Assembly (NCBI GenBank): GCA_005880175.1
Contig: VBJR01000163.1
Location: 1 to 13,330, forward strand
Direction of reading: 5' to 3'
Origin: Chloroflexota bacterium
GTDB taxonomy: Bacteria > Chloroflexota > Dormibacteria > Dormibacterales > Dormibacteraceae
Length of the DNA: 13,330 bases
Shown here in pieces: positions 1 through 5,927 of the stretch. The first letter of the stretch is position 1; every line of letters starts with the position of its first letter. Under the pieces are notes generated by a model that searched no databases, was not told the origin of the DNA, and saw only the letters and a program-made list of their open reading frames with translations. A program made the translations under genes and the position numbers.

Positions 1-228
1 GAGATCGACGCCTTCGAGCTGTCGCACCGCGAGGTGACCCTCACCGGGACCTGGTGCTACCCGGTGCAGGAGTGGCCGCGGATGTTCGCGCAGGTGGCCA
101 GCGGCCGCTTTCCCGTCGAGCGGATCGTGACCGGCGAGGTGGCGATCGCGGACGCCGTCCACGCGGGCTTCGATGCCCTCCTGGACCCCGCGGGCACGGA
201 GGTGAAGGTCCTCGTCAGGACGGCGTAG
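1..228 (+). CDS. Medium-chain (zinc-type) dehydrogenase, C-terminal fragment
   Basis: The reading frame is open from the first base of the window and stops with TAG at 226-228, so only the last 75 residues of a larger protein are visible. The pattern is an E-x-D-A-F-x-L-S-H-R-E segment, then a T-G-T-W turn, a hydrophobic helix, an 'F-P-V-E-R-I-V-T' strand and a final 'G-T-E-V-K-V-L-V' strand. This is how medium-chain dehydrogenases of the 2,3-butanediol/sorbitol dehydrogenase type end. No catalytic residues lie in this part, so cofactor and substrate cannot be read. It is a second family member besides the intact gene at 4923-5927, and it faces the lyase operon tail-to-tail. Whether it belongs to the same pathway is unknown. 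The start lies left of the window. Confidence 0.75.
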   Translation, partial: EIDAFELSHREVTLTGTWCYPVQEWPRMFAQVASGRFPVERIVTGEVAIADAVHAGFDALLDPAGTEVKVLVRTA

Positions 229-246
229 GGGCAGGGCGGGGTCATC

Positions 247-264
247 GCCTGGTGTCGGCCAGGC
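247..264 (+). terminator. Candidate hairpin after the dehydrogenase fragment
   Basis: A perfect 6-bp inverted repeat, GCCTGG / CCAGGC, encloses a 6-nt loop (TGTCGG), starting 19 nt after the TAG stop. The stem has five G-C pairs out of six. No T-run follows, so this is not a canonical intrinsic terminator. It could pause polymerase, protect the mRNA 3' end, or be chance in GC-rich DNA. Confidence 0.35.
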
Positions 265-349
265 ACGCGGGGTGCCGGCGCATCGTCTGGTGAGGACACC
301 GGCGAAGGGGAGTCGGTATGCGATGAATGGGCCATCTCCGGGTGGCAAT

Positions 350-367
350 TGATCCACGGGTGGGTCA
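350..367. repeat. Small tetraloop hairpin in the spacer
   Basis: TGATCCA / TGGGTCA can form a 7-bp stem (one G-U pair on the plus-strand RNA) around a CGGG loop. There is no T-tract. It is recorded as structure only, because such short repeats occur by chance. Confidence 0.2.
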
Positions 368-485
368 CCGGCGCAGTGTCGGGTCGCAGTCGGGCGCCAA
401 CTGTGCCGCGAGCGGCCGGAATGTATGCCAATGGCTGTGTGGAAACGATTGCGATAGGGCGATTTGCCCACATTTGGGCCACTTG

Positions 486-506
486 CAACCCAGGCGTGGC
501 TGGTTG
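486..506. repeat. Bulged hairpin in the AT-richer part of the spacer
   Basis: CAACCCAG (486-493) pairs with CTGGTTG (500-506), leaving one bulged C and a 6-nt loop. It lies about 110 nt beyond the lyase stop in the minus-strand direction of transcription. In the plus direction it is followed by TTAG rather than a real T-run. It is a possible bidirectional pause or terminator element, with weak support. Confidence 0.25.
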
Positions 507-520
507 TTAGCCCACCGGAG

Positions 521-610
521 GCCCCCCTCGCTGAACTCCCACTCCCGGCGCCCCATCGCCACCACAACGCACCCGGCCGACGCCAGACGCCACCGCCACA
601 CCCACGCCCG
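521..610 (+). promoter_or_regulatory. C-rich, G-poor tract, candidate rut site (Rho loading)
   Basis: Counting by hand, the plus strand has 52 C and 17 G in these 90 nt, a strong skew compared with the balanced C/G of the flanking genes. C-rich, G-poor, poorly structured RNA is the classic Rho-utilisation signature. This tract lies about 300 nt downstream of the plus-strand dehydrogenase stop and just before the antiparallel lyase gene. It could stop plus-strand transcripts from running antisense into that operon. Inferred from composition only. Confidence 0.3.
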
Positions 611-617
611 GGATGCT

Positions 618-1457
618 CTACGGCGTCGGGCCCGTGTACCTGACGAGATCGGCGTCGGGCGGGCAGGGACCTTTGATCAGGCTGCCGGACTGTCGTTCCT
701 CGACGGCGTGGGCGACGAGGCCAACCCCTCGGGACAGGCAGAAGAGGCCCTTGGCCGCCGCGGGCGGGAACCCGAGCTCACAGTGGATGACGGCGGTGGC
801 GCCGTCCACGTTCATCGCCAGCTCGCGGCGCTTCGTCCTGGACAGAGCCCGCTCGATCGCCAGCGCCGCCGCCAGGTGGGCGCCGGACAGCTCGCCCTCG
901 GAGATCGCCCGCTCCACCAGGCGCACCAGCGGGGCTCGCCTGGGATCCAGGCGGTGGAGCTGGTGCCCGAAGCCGGGCACGTTGCGGCCCTGCCCGGTCG
1001 TCGCTCGGACCGCGGCGTCGGCAAGGTCGTCGAGCGCGGGGTCGGGTCCCGCCCGTTCGCCCGCCTCCTCGACCACCCGGTACAGGAGTTCCATGCACTG
1101 CTCGCCGGCTCCCCCGTGGTGGTCTCCCAGGAGGTTCATGCCAGTGGCGACGGCGCTGTTGAGTGTGACTCCGCAGGTGGCAGCCATCCGGGCGGCGGCG
1201 ATCGACGGGGCGCGGACCCCGTGGTCGACGCCGGCCACCAGCGATGCCTCCAGGAGCGCCGCCTGGGACGGGCTGAGCACCCGTCCGGTCACGAGCAGCC
1301 CCACGATCCCCGCGTAGGAGATGCTGCCGATGAGATCCTCGATCGGCCTGCCGCGGAGGATGATCCTCCCTGGCTGTGCATCGCTGATGGAGGTTTCCCA
1401 CCACGCCTGGTCGCCGTCGCGGAAGCGGCTCAGCGCGCTGCGGCTCTGCCGTGCCAC
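618..1457 (-). CDS. Citrate-synthase-fold lyase, citryl-CoA lyase type
   Basis: This is a 279-residue protein of the citrate synthase superfamily, far shorter than ordinary citrate synthase (about 380-430 aa) and matching the compact citryl-CoA-lyase class. All three catalytic positions are visible: H114 in 'GDHHGGAGE', H165 in 'GFGHQLHRLDPR' and D218 in 'MNVDGA'. The family pattern 'DHGxxAPSxxAARMAAT' at 78-94 and the closing 'FCLSRGVGLVAHAVEE' also fit. Members cleave a 3-hydroxy-3-carboxyacyl-CoA such as citryl-CoA into acetyl-CoA and a 2-oxo acid, or run the reverse. A Gln follows the second active-site His where citrate synthase has Arg. The start is taken as GTG at 1457, inside the end of the IclR gene (28-bp overlap), because the family-like N-terminus begins right there and no closer ATG exists. 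It is the last gene of the minus operon. The true substrate is unknown; a condensing synthase is the alternative. Confidence 0.8.
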   Translation of the reverse strand: MARQSRSALSRFRDGDQAWWETSISDAQPGRIILRGRPIEDLIGSISYAGIVGLLVTGRVLSPSQAALLEASLVAGVDHGVRAPSIAAARMAATCGVTLNSAVATGMNLLGDHHGGAGEQCMELLYRVVEEAGERAGPDPALDDLADAAVRATTGQGRNVPGFGHQLHRLDPRRAPLVRLVERAISEGELSGAHLAAALAIERALSRTKRRELAMNVDGATAVIHCELGFPPAAAKGLFCLSRGVGLVAHAVEERQSGSLIKGPCPPDADLVRYTGPTP

Positions 1458-2233
1458 AGCACACCCGACGAGTCGCCCTCGGTCAGCGCCGAGAGCGAGA
1501 GGGCCATCTGACCGACTGCCTCCTTCAGCAGCGCGGCGAACTCCTCCACCCGGTCGGGGGTGAAGCGCGAGGTGGGCCCCGAGATCGTGATCGCGGCCAC
1601 CGTGCCCCGCTTCCCGTCCCGGATCGGAGCGGCCACCGACGAGGCGCCGACCTCGCGCTCGCCGTGGCTGGCGCCGAATCCCGCCGCCCGCACCCGCTCC
1701 AGCTCGACGGCGAGACCGGCCCCGAAGTCCTCGCCCTTGCCGGCCGCCCTGAGCACGGCCTCCACGAACTCCCGCGGACGGTCGGCCAGCAGCACCTTGC
1801 CCGAGGCGCCGGCCCAGAGGGGGAGCGAGACCCCGATCGGGACCACATAGCGAACGTGCAGCGGGCCCTGCTTCTGGACGACGCAGACGCGCGAGAGGCC
1901 CTCCACGACGTAGAGGTTCACGGTCTCCCGCGTGCGCTCCCTGAGCGACTCCATCAATCCGTCGGCCAGCATCGGCAGGCGCCACACCAGGTCGACCGCG
2001 CGCGAGAGCGGGATCAGCGCCGGCCCCGGACAGAACCGGCCGTCGGGCCGCGTGTGCAGGTACCCGCACTGCTCGAGCGTCTGGATGAGCCGCAGCACCG
2101 TGGTCTTGGGCAGCTCGGTGCGGTCCAGCAGATCGCGCAGCGAGTGGAGAGGATGGTCCTCGTCGAACAGGGTGAGCAGGCCCAGCGCGCGGGTCACGCT
2201 GCGGACCGAGTCCGCGCTCGATTCGGCACCCAT
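1430..2233 (-). CDS. IclR-family transcriptional regulator
   Basis: This 267-residue protein has the two IclR modules. The N-terminal winged helix-turn-helix spans about residues 10-75, with recognition helix 'LPKTTVLRLIQTLEQCGYL' at 41-59 followed by the wing 'RPDGRF'. The C-terminal GAF-like effector-binding domain covers about 85-255 and includes the family-typical 'GxSLPLWAGASGKVLLA' stretch. IclR proteins are usually dimeric or tetrameric repressors or activators that respond to small organic acids. The ATG at 2233 shares one base with the stop of the CoA-transferase (TGATG), with GAGGGG just upstream at 2237-2242, so translation is coupled. Its place between two enzyme genes makes it the likely local regulator of both divergent operons. 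The palindrome at 3517-3529 is its best candidate site. The effector is unknown. Confidence 0.92.
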   Translation of the reverse strand: MGAESSADSVRSVTRALGLLTLFDEDHPLHSLRDLLDRTELPKTTVLRLIQTLEQCGYLHTRPDGRFCPGPALIPLSRAVDLVWRLPMLADGLMESLRERTRETVNLYVVEGLSRVCVVQKQGPLHVRYVVPIGVSLPLWAGASGKVLLADRPREFVEAVLRAAGKGEDFGAGLAVELERVRAAGFGASHGEREVGASSVAAPIRDGKRGTVAAITISGPTSRFTPDRVEEFAALLKEAVGQMALSLSALTEGDSSGVLWHGRAAAR

Positions 2234-3483
2234 CAGCCCCTCGCGGGCTCGCCCTCCACCATCGTCGCGTCCTCCATCCCGATCACTCCGTCGCGCGCCA
2301 GTCGCCTGATCTCGCCGGCGCTGAGGTCCAGCTCCTGCCGGAGCACCGCCTCAGTATGCCGGCCGACCGGCGGCCCAAGCCACCGCACGCCGCCGGGGGC
2401 CTCCTGGAACCTCGGCACGATCCCGGGCACCAGGAGCTTGCCCAGACCATCCGGCCCGTCCAGCTCGAGGATCATGTCACGCGCACGATACTGCTCGTCC
2501 GCGGCGATGTCCGCGATGCTGTAGACCGGCGACGCGGGAACGTCCGCGTGGTTGAGCAGCTCCCACACCTCCTGGAGCGTGCGGTCGAGCGTCCAGCGTT
2601 GGATCAAGGCGTCCAGCTCGGCCACGTTCGCCCGGCGCGACTGGTTGTCCACGAACCGGGGATCGTTCGCGAGCTCGGGCCGGCCGATCGCCGCGCAGAA
2701 GCGGCGGAAGATGGAATCGCCGTTCGCGCCGATGGTGACGTAGCCGCCGTCGGCGGTGGGGTAGACGTTCGACGGCGCCGAGCCCAGGAGCGCGTTGCCG
2801 CGGCGCTGCCGGACCTCGCCGGTGCTGCCGTACTCGGGCAGGATGCTCTCCAGCAGGCTGAAGACCGCCTCGTGCAGGGCCACGTCCACGACCTCGCCGC
2901 GGCCGGTCCGGTCGCGGCGCCGGAGCGCCGCGAGCGCGCCGGAGACGGCGTAGAGCGCGGCGACCGTGTCCCCGAGGCTGATCCCCACCTTGAGCGGCGG
3001 TCGATCGGCGAACCCGGTGATGAAGCGCAGGCCGCCCAGGGCCTCCCCGGTGCTGCCGTATCCCGGCCGGTCGCGGTACGGGCCCGTCTGACCGAACCCG
3101 GAGATCCTCACCACGACCAGCGCGGGGTTGAGCCGGCGCAGCTCCGCGGGGTCCAGGCCCCATGACTCCAGCCGGCCGGGCCGGAAGTTCTCGACCAGCA
3201 CGTCCACGCGCGCGGCCAGACGGCGCGCCAGCTCCTGGCCCTCCGGCCGGCGCAGGTCGACCGCGACGGACTCCTTGTTCCTCGACTGGACCAGGGACCA
3301 CAGCGAGCCGTGCTCGGTGACCATGCTCCAGGCCCTCAGGGGATCGCCCTGGCCCGGAGGCTCGACCTTGATCACGCGCGCGCCCATGTCGGCCAGCAGC
3401 CTCGTGCAGAACGGTCCGGCAATCAGGGAGCCCAGCTCGAGCACGGTCAGGCCGTCCAGCTGCCCCTCGGAATGCTCGCTCAC
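2233..3483 (-). CDS. Family III CoA-transferase (CaiB/BaiF)
   Basis: This 416-residue enzyme matches the usual family III length of about 400. The N-terminus 'LTVLELGSLIAGPF', then 'ADMGARVIKVEPPGQGDPLR' (31-50), 'SRNKESVAVDL' and 'VLVENFRPG', are hallmark CaiB/BaiF segments. The Asp in 'SLGDTVAALYA' (D172) aligns with the catalytic Asp of formyl-CoA transferase. The later 'APSNVYPTADGGYVTIG' and 'NGDSIF' motifs recall the subgroup acting on dicarboxylic acids such as citramalate, mesaconate or itaconate; that link is from memory and not proven. GTG at 3483 is chosen because the conserved domain begins eight residues later. The frame stays open further upstream, with an ATG at 3534, but that would place the start inside the palindrome region. 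It is the first gene of the minus operon and overlaps iclR by one base. It likely activates an organic acid for the downstream lyase. An internal YGSTGE repeat is visible twice. Confidence 0.9.
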   Translation of the reverse strand: MSEHSEGQLDGLTVLELGSLIAGPFCTRLLADMGARVIKVEPPGQGDPLRAWSMVTEHGSLWSLVQSRNKESVAVDLRRPEGQELARRLAARVDVLVENFRPGRLESWGLDPAELRRLNPALVVVRISGFGQTGPYRDRPGYGSTGEALGGLRFITGFADRPPLKVGISLGDTVAALYAVSGALAALRRRDRTGRGEVVDVALHEAVFSLLESILPEYGSTGEVRQRRGNALLGSAPSNVYPTADGGYVTIGANGDSIFRRFCAAIGRPELANDPRFVDNQSRRANVAELDALIQRWTLDRTLQEVWELLNHADVPASPVYSIADIAADEQYRARDMILELDGPDGLGKLLVPGIVPRFQEAPGGVRWLGPPVGRHTEAVLRQELDLSAGEIRRLARDGVIGMEDATMVEGEPARG

Positions 3484-3512
3484 CGCGGCAAGAGTACCAC
3501 TATGTGGACTCG

Positions 3513-3544
3513 TTGATCCGTAGTACGGACCCATGTGCCATAAT
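3513..3544 (+). promoter_or_regulatory. Candidate rightward promoter with a long spacer
   Basis: TTGATC (3513-3518) and CATAAT (3539-3544) resemble -35 and -10 boxes, but the 20-bp spacer is longer than the usual 16-18 bp. The palindrome lies across the -35 edge and the spacer, where a bound regulator would block or remodel the promoter. If it is real, transcription would begin near 3551, which excludes the ATG at 3533 as the start of the downstream gene and favours 3560. Read from sequence similarity only. Confidence 0.3.
3517..3529. promoter_or_regulatory. Perfect palindrome, candidate IclR operator
   Basis: TCCGTA-G-TACGGA is an exact inverted repeat with 6-bp arms and a single central base. 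Size and symmetry resemble the roughly 13-15 bp palindromes bound by IclR-family dimers. It sits between two divergent operons, one of which encodes an IclR regulator. Binding has to be inferred. Confidence 0.55.
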
Positions 3545-3559
3545 TTCGCTCCTGGAACC

Positions 3560-4902
3560 ATGAACCGAGGCGACGAGTCCGCATACCGGCCCAATGAATC
3601 GTCGGTCCGCGCCAGAGCCCTGGTGGGAGGGGACTGGAGGGACCTCACCGCCGGCGGGACGAGCACCCGCCGCTCACCGTACGACCAGGCGGTGGCGTCC
3701 GTCGCCGCGATCTGCGCTGCCGAGGAGGTGGGAGAGGCGCGCCGCTACGCCGCGTCCTCAGCCCGGAGCGTGCGCCGTCTCGCTCCGCATCGTCGGGCCG
3801 AGATCCTGGAGGACGCCGCTCGCGCGCTCGCCGCGGCCGGCGACCACGTGGCCCGCCTGGAATCGAGCGAGCTGGGCAAGCCTCTCAAGGACACGCGCAA
3901 GGAGCTGACGCGCGCGGCGGAGACGCTGCAGATCGCCGCCGCCGAGGCGCGGCGCCTGGGTGGCGAGCTGCTCGGGACGGAGGGGTGGCCGGCCGGCGCG
4001 GGCTCGACGGCGATCGCCTTCCGCGTGCCCGTAGGAGTGGTGCTGGCGATCACGCCGTTCAATGCGCCCCTCAACCTGCTCACGCACAAGATCGCGGCGT
4101 CGGCCCGGCACCAGCACGGCGCTCGTCGAGCTGCTCCTCCGGGCCGGGATGCCGCCGGGAGGCGATCCAGCTGCTGCACGGCGGGGCCGAGCTGGGGGAG
4201 AGCCTGGTGCGGTCGCCCGAGGTCCGCGCGATCGCATTCACGGGCAGCCCCGCGGCGGGCCAGCGTGTGGCCGTGGCGGCCGGCGCCAAGCGCCTCGTGC
4301 TGGAGCTGGGCGGCAACGCGGCCACCATCGTGTGCGCCGACGCCGATCTCGACGAGGCGGCGCGCGTGTGCGCCGAGACCGGGTACAGCAACTCCGGCCA
4401 GAGCTGCGTGTCGGTCCAGCGCGTCTACGTGGAGCGGTCGCGCTTCGAGGACTTCGTCGCCCGGTTCCGACGGTGCGCGTCGCAGCTGCGGGTGGGGGAC
4501 CCGCTGGATCCCGCGACGGACGTCGGGACCATGGTCGATCCAGCGGCGGCCGCCAGAGTGCGGGAGTGGGTGGCCGAGGCGGTCACCGCCGGTGCCCGCC
4601 TCGAGCTGGGCGGCACCGTCAGCGGCGCGACGCTGAGTCCGACCCTGCTGGCGTGCCCCCCGGCCACCGCCAGGGTCGTCACCGAGGAGGTCTTCGGCGC
4701 CCTGGTCTCGGTGATGCCGTTCGACGAGTTCGGGGACGCGCTGCGGGAGGCGAACACGACGTCGTCAAACTTCCGGCTCGACCACGTCCCCTTCGGCGGG
4801 GTGAAGGCCTCCGGCATCGGGCGCGAGAGCCCGCGCTGGATGGTGGAGGACTTCACGGCGCTGCGGACGGTGATCTTCCGGGGTGCATCGCTGTGGGCCT
4901 GA
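3560..4902 (+). pseudogene. Aldehyde dehydrogenase with two frameshifts and two deletions
   Basis: This is an NAD(P)-dependent aldehyde dehydrogenase family gene, broken as sequenced. The first frame runs from ATG 3560 (ATG 3533 is an alternative) through the catalytic-Asn motif 'ITPFNAPLNLLTHKIA' (Asn codon 4061-4063). Between about 4094 and 4112 some 38 bp are missing, and the frame moves to a short piece reading 'TALVELLLRAGMPPG'. One extra base in the G-A-G run at 4157-4162 then moves it to the final frame, 'AIQLLHGGAELGE'. That frame carries FTGS, the catalytic-Glu motif 'LELGG' (4303-4305) and the catalytic Cys in 'SGQSC' (4405-4407). Near 4755-4766 an in-frame loss of roughly 33-36 residues joins 'REAN' to 'SSNFRLDH'. 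The first deletion removes the Lys-Pro segment that binds the NAD ribose. The remaining sequence is well conserved, so the damage is recent or an assembly error. It would head the long plus operon. Confidence 0.85.
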
Positions 4903-4922
4903 GCGGCCCGCGCCGGCCCGCG

Positions 4923-5927
4923 ATGCGGGCGGCGGTCCTGGAGGCGCCCGGGCGACTGGAGGTGCGCCGGGTGCCGGCGCCCGGGTGCCGGGCCGGCCAC
5001 GTGCTGGTCGAGGTCCTGGGGGTCGGCATCTGCGGCACGGATCTCTCGCTGTTCGCCGGGCACCGGTCGTTCCCGGCGCCGCTGGTCATCGGCCACGAGG
5101 GGTTCGGCCGCATCACTCGCGTCGGGCCGGACGTGGACGGGCTGCGCACCGGCCAGCTCGTCGCCGTGGAGCCGAACCTGGTGTGCGGAGCGTGCGAGCG
5201 GTGCCGGGCCGGCCGGACGGCCCTGTGCGTCCGGAAGGTCTCCCTCGGCGTCGACGCCGACGGCCTCTGCGCGGAGTACGCGGAGGTGCCGGCCGAGTTC
5301 GCGTGGCCGCTGCCAGACGGCATCACGCCGGCGGATGCCGTCTGCGTCGAGCCGCTGGCCGTGGCGCTGGCCGCCATACGCGTGGCCGAGCCCCGGCCGG
5401 CGGAGCACGTGGCGGTGCTGGGCGCCGGCTCCCAGGGCCTGCTGCTCACCGCGGCGCTGCACCACCTGGGGATAGCGGCCCACGTGGTCGACCCGCGGGT
5501 CGACCGCCTCCAGCTCGCGCTGCGGTGCGGCGCCGCGTCCGCCGCCGAGTCGGCGACCGCGCTCGACGCGAGCTGCGTCTTCGAGACCTCCGGCGCGGCG
5601 GAGGCGGTGCAGACGGCAGTCTCGCTGGCGCCGCCGGACGCTCGGATCGTCCTGATCGGCATCGGCCACCGGCCGGCGCAGCTCGACATCGCCACCGTCG
5701 TGCGCCGCTGCCTGCGCCTGCAGGGGGCCCTCATCTACGAGCACCCGGCCGACTTCGCCATGGCCGTCGAGCTGGTCTCGCGCGGCGAGCTGAGCCCCGG
5801 CCGGGTCGTGGCGCGGGCGTTCCCCCTGGCCCGGGCGTCGGAGGCGCTGAGGCTCGCCCCCGGCGTCGCCGGGAAGTCGTGGATCACGCTCGCCACCGGG
5901 CGACACGAGGAGGAGTACAGCGCATGA
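4923..5927 (+). CDS. Zinc-dependent alcohol/polyol dehydrogenase (MDR family)
   Basis: This 334-residue enzyme oxidises an alcohol or polyol, or reduces the carbonyl, with a nicotinamide cofactor. Catalytic zinc ligands are visible as C37 in 'GICGTD', H58-E59 in 'GHEGFG' and E143 in 'CVEPLA'. The four structural-zinc cysteines are C88, C91, C94 and C102. The Rossmann turn GAGSQG is at 167-172, and D190 ends the second strand, which favours NAD over NADP. It is most like the sorbitol/threonine/2,3-butanediol dehydrogenase branch. ATG at 4923 lies 20 nt after the aldehyde dehydrogenase stop; GTG 4893 is possible but would overlap that gene. The 3' end overlaps the next gene as ATGA. The gene is intact, unlike its upstream neighbour. 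The substrate cannot be read from the sequence. Confidence 0.9.
   Translation: MRAAVLEAPGRLEVRRVPAPGCRAGHVLVEVLGVGICGTDLSLFAGHRSFPAPLVIGHEGFGRITRVGPDVDGLRTGQLVAVEPNLVCGACERCRAGRTALCVRKVSLGVDADGLCAEYAEVPAEFAWPLPDGITPADAVCVEPLAVALAAIRVAEPRPAEHVAVLGAGSQGLLLTAALHHLGIAAHVVDPRVDRLQLALRCGAASAAESATALDASCVFETSGAAEAVQTAVSLAPPDARIVLIGIGHRPAQLDIATVVRRCLRLQGALIYEHPADFAMAVELVSRGELSPGRVVARAFPLARASEALRLAPGVAGKSWITLATGRHEEEYSA
5908..5915 (+). promoter_or_regulatory. Strong ribosome binding site for the ThDP enzyme
   Basis: AGGAGGAG lies 8 nt before the ATG at 5924, inside the last codons of the upstream dehydrogenase. It fixes the start of the ThDP enzyme and suggests efficient, coupled translation. Confidence 0.7.

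Larger units (their letters stand above)
229..617. other. Gene-free spacer between convergent genes
   Basis: This 389-bp stretch lies between the stop of the dehydrogenase fragment and the stop of the lyase on the other strand. I find no credible gene. The open frames crossing it lack family patterns, and the longest plus-strand one simply runs on through the antisense of the lyase. The start-like ATG at 318, behind a purine-rich GGGGAG, hits a stop two codons later. The spacer holds three weak hairpins, a relatively AT-rich patch around 420-510, and a C-rich, G-poor tract at 521-610. A convergent junction of this kind is expected to house termination signals for both operons. Confidence 0.7.
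3484..3559. promoter_or_regulatory. Divergent promoter/operator region
   Basis: This 76-bp gap separates the CoA-transferase (leftward) from the aldehyde dehydrogenase remnant (rightward) and is clearly more AT-rich than its surroundings. It contains the perfect palindrome at 3517-3529. It also holds a looser inverted repeat at 3493-3510 (CCAC TAT GTGG core with AGT/ACT outer bases) and a plausible rightward -10. A leftward -10-like CATAGT is readable on the minus strand near 3499-3504, with no clear -35. No Shine-Dalgarno is seen before the leftward GTG. Confidence 0.65.

Noticed and set aside
247..264. Calling this hairpin a firm intrinsic terminator
   Set aside because: The stem is good, but no T-run follows; it is kept only as a low-confidence candidate.
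327..1511. Long plus-strand open frame of 394 codons
   Set aside because: It runs antisense through the lyase gene, has low-complexity Arg/Ala/Gly/His composition and shows no family motif. It is a shadow of high-GC codon bias.
618..2069. Reading the lyase as a 483-residue protein starting far upstream
   Set aside because: The added N-terminal part is antisense-like Arg/Gly-rich sequence in the alternative frame of the IclR gene. Family-like sequence begins only at the GTG at 1457.
2233..3666. Starting the CoA-transferase at 3666
   Set aside because: The extra 61 residues lack family similarity, would cross the palindrome and overlap the divergent gene; the conserved domain starts right after GTG 3483.
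4425..5906. Long minus-strand open frame opposite the alcohol dehydrogenase
   Set aside because: Composition is Arg/Gly/His/Pro-rich without any domain. The sense strand carries a complete zinc-binding enzyme.
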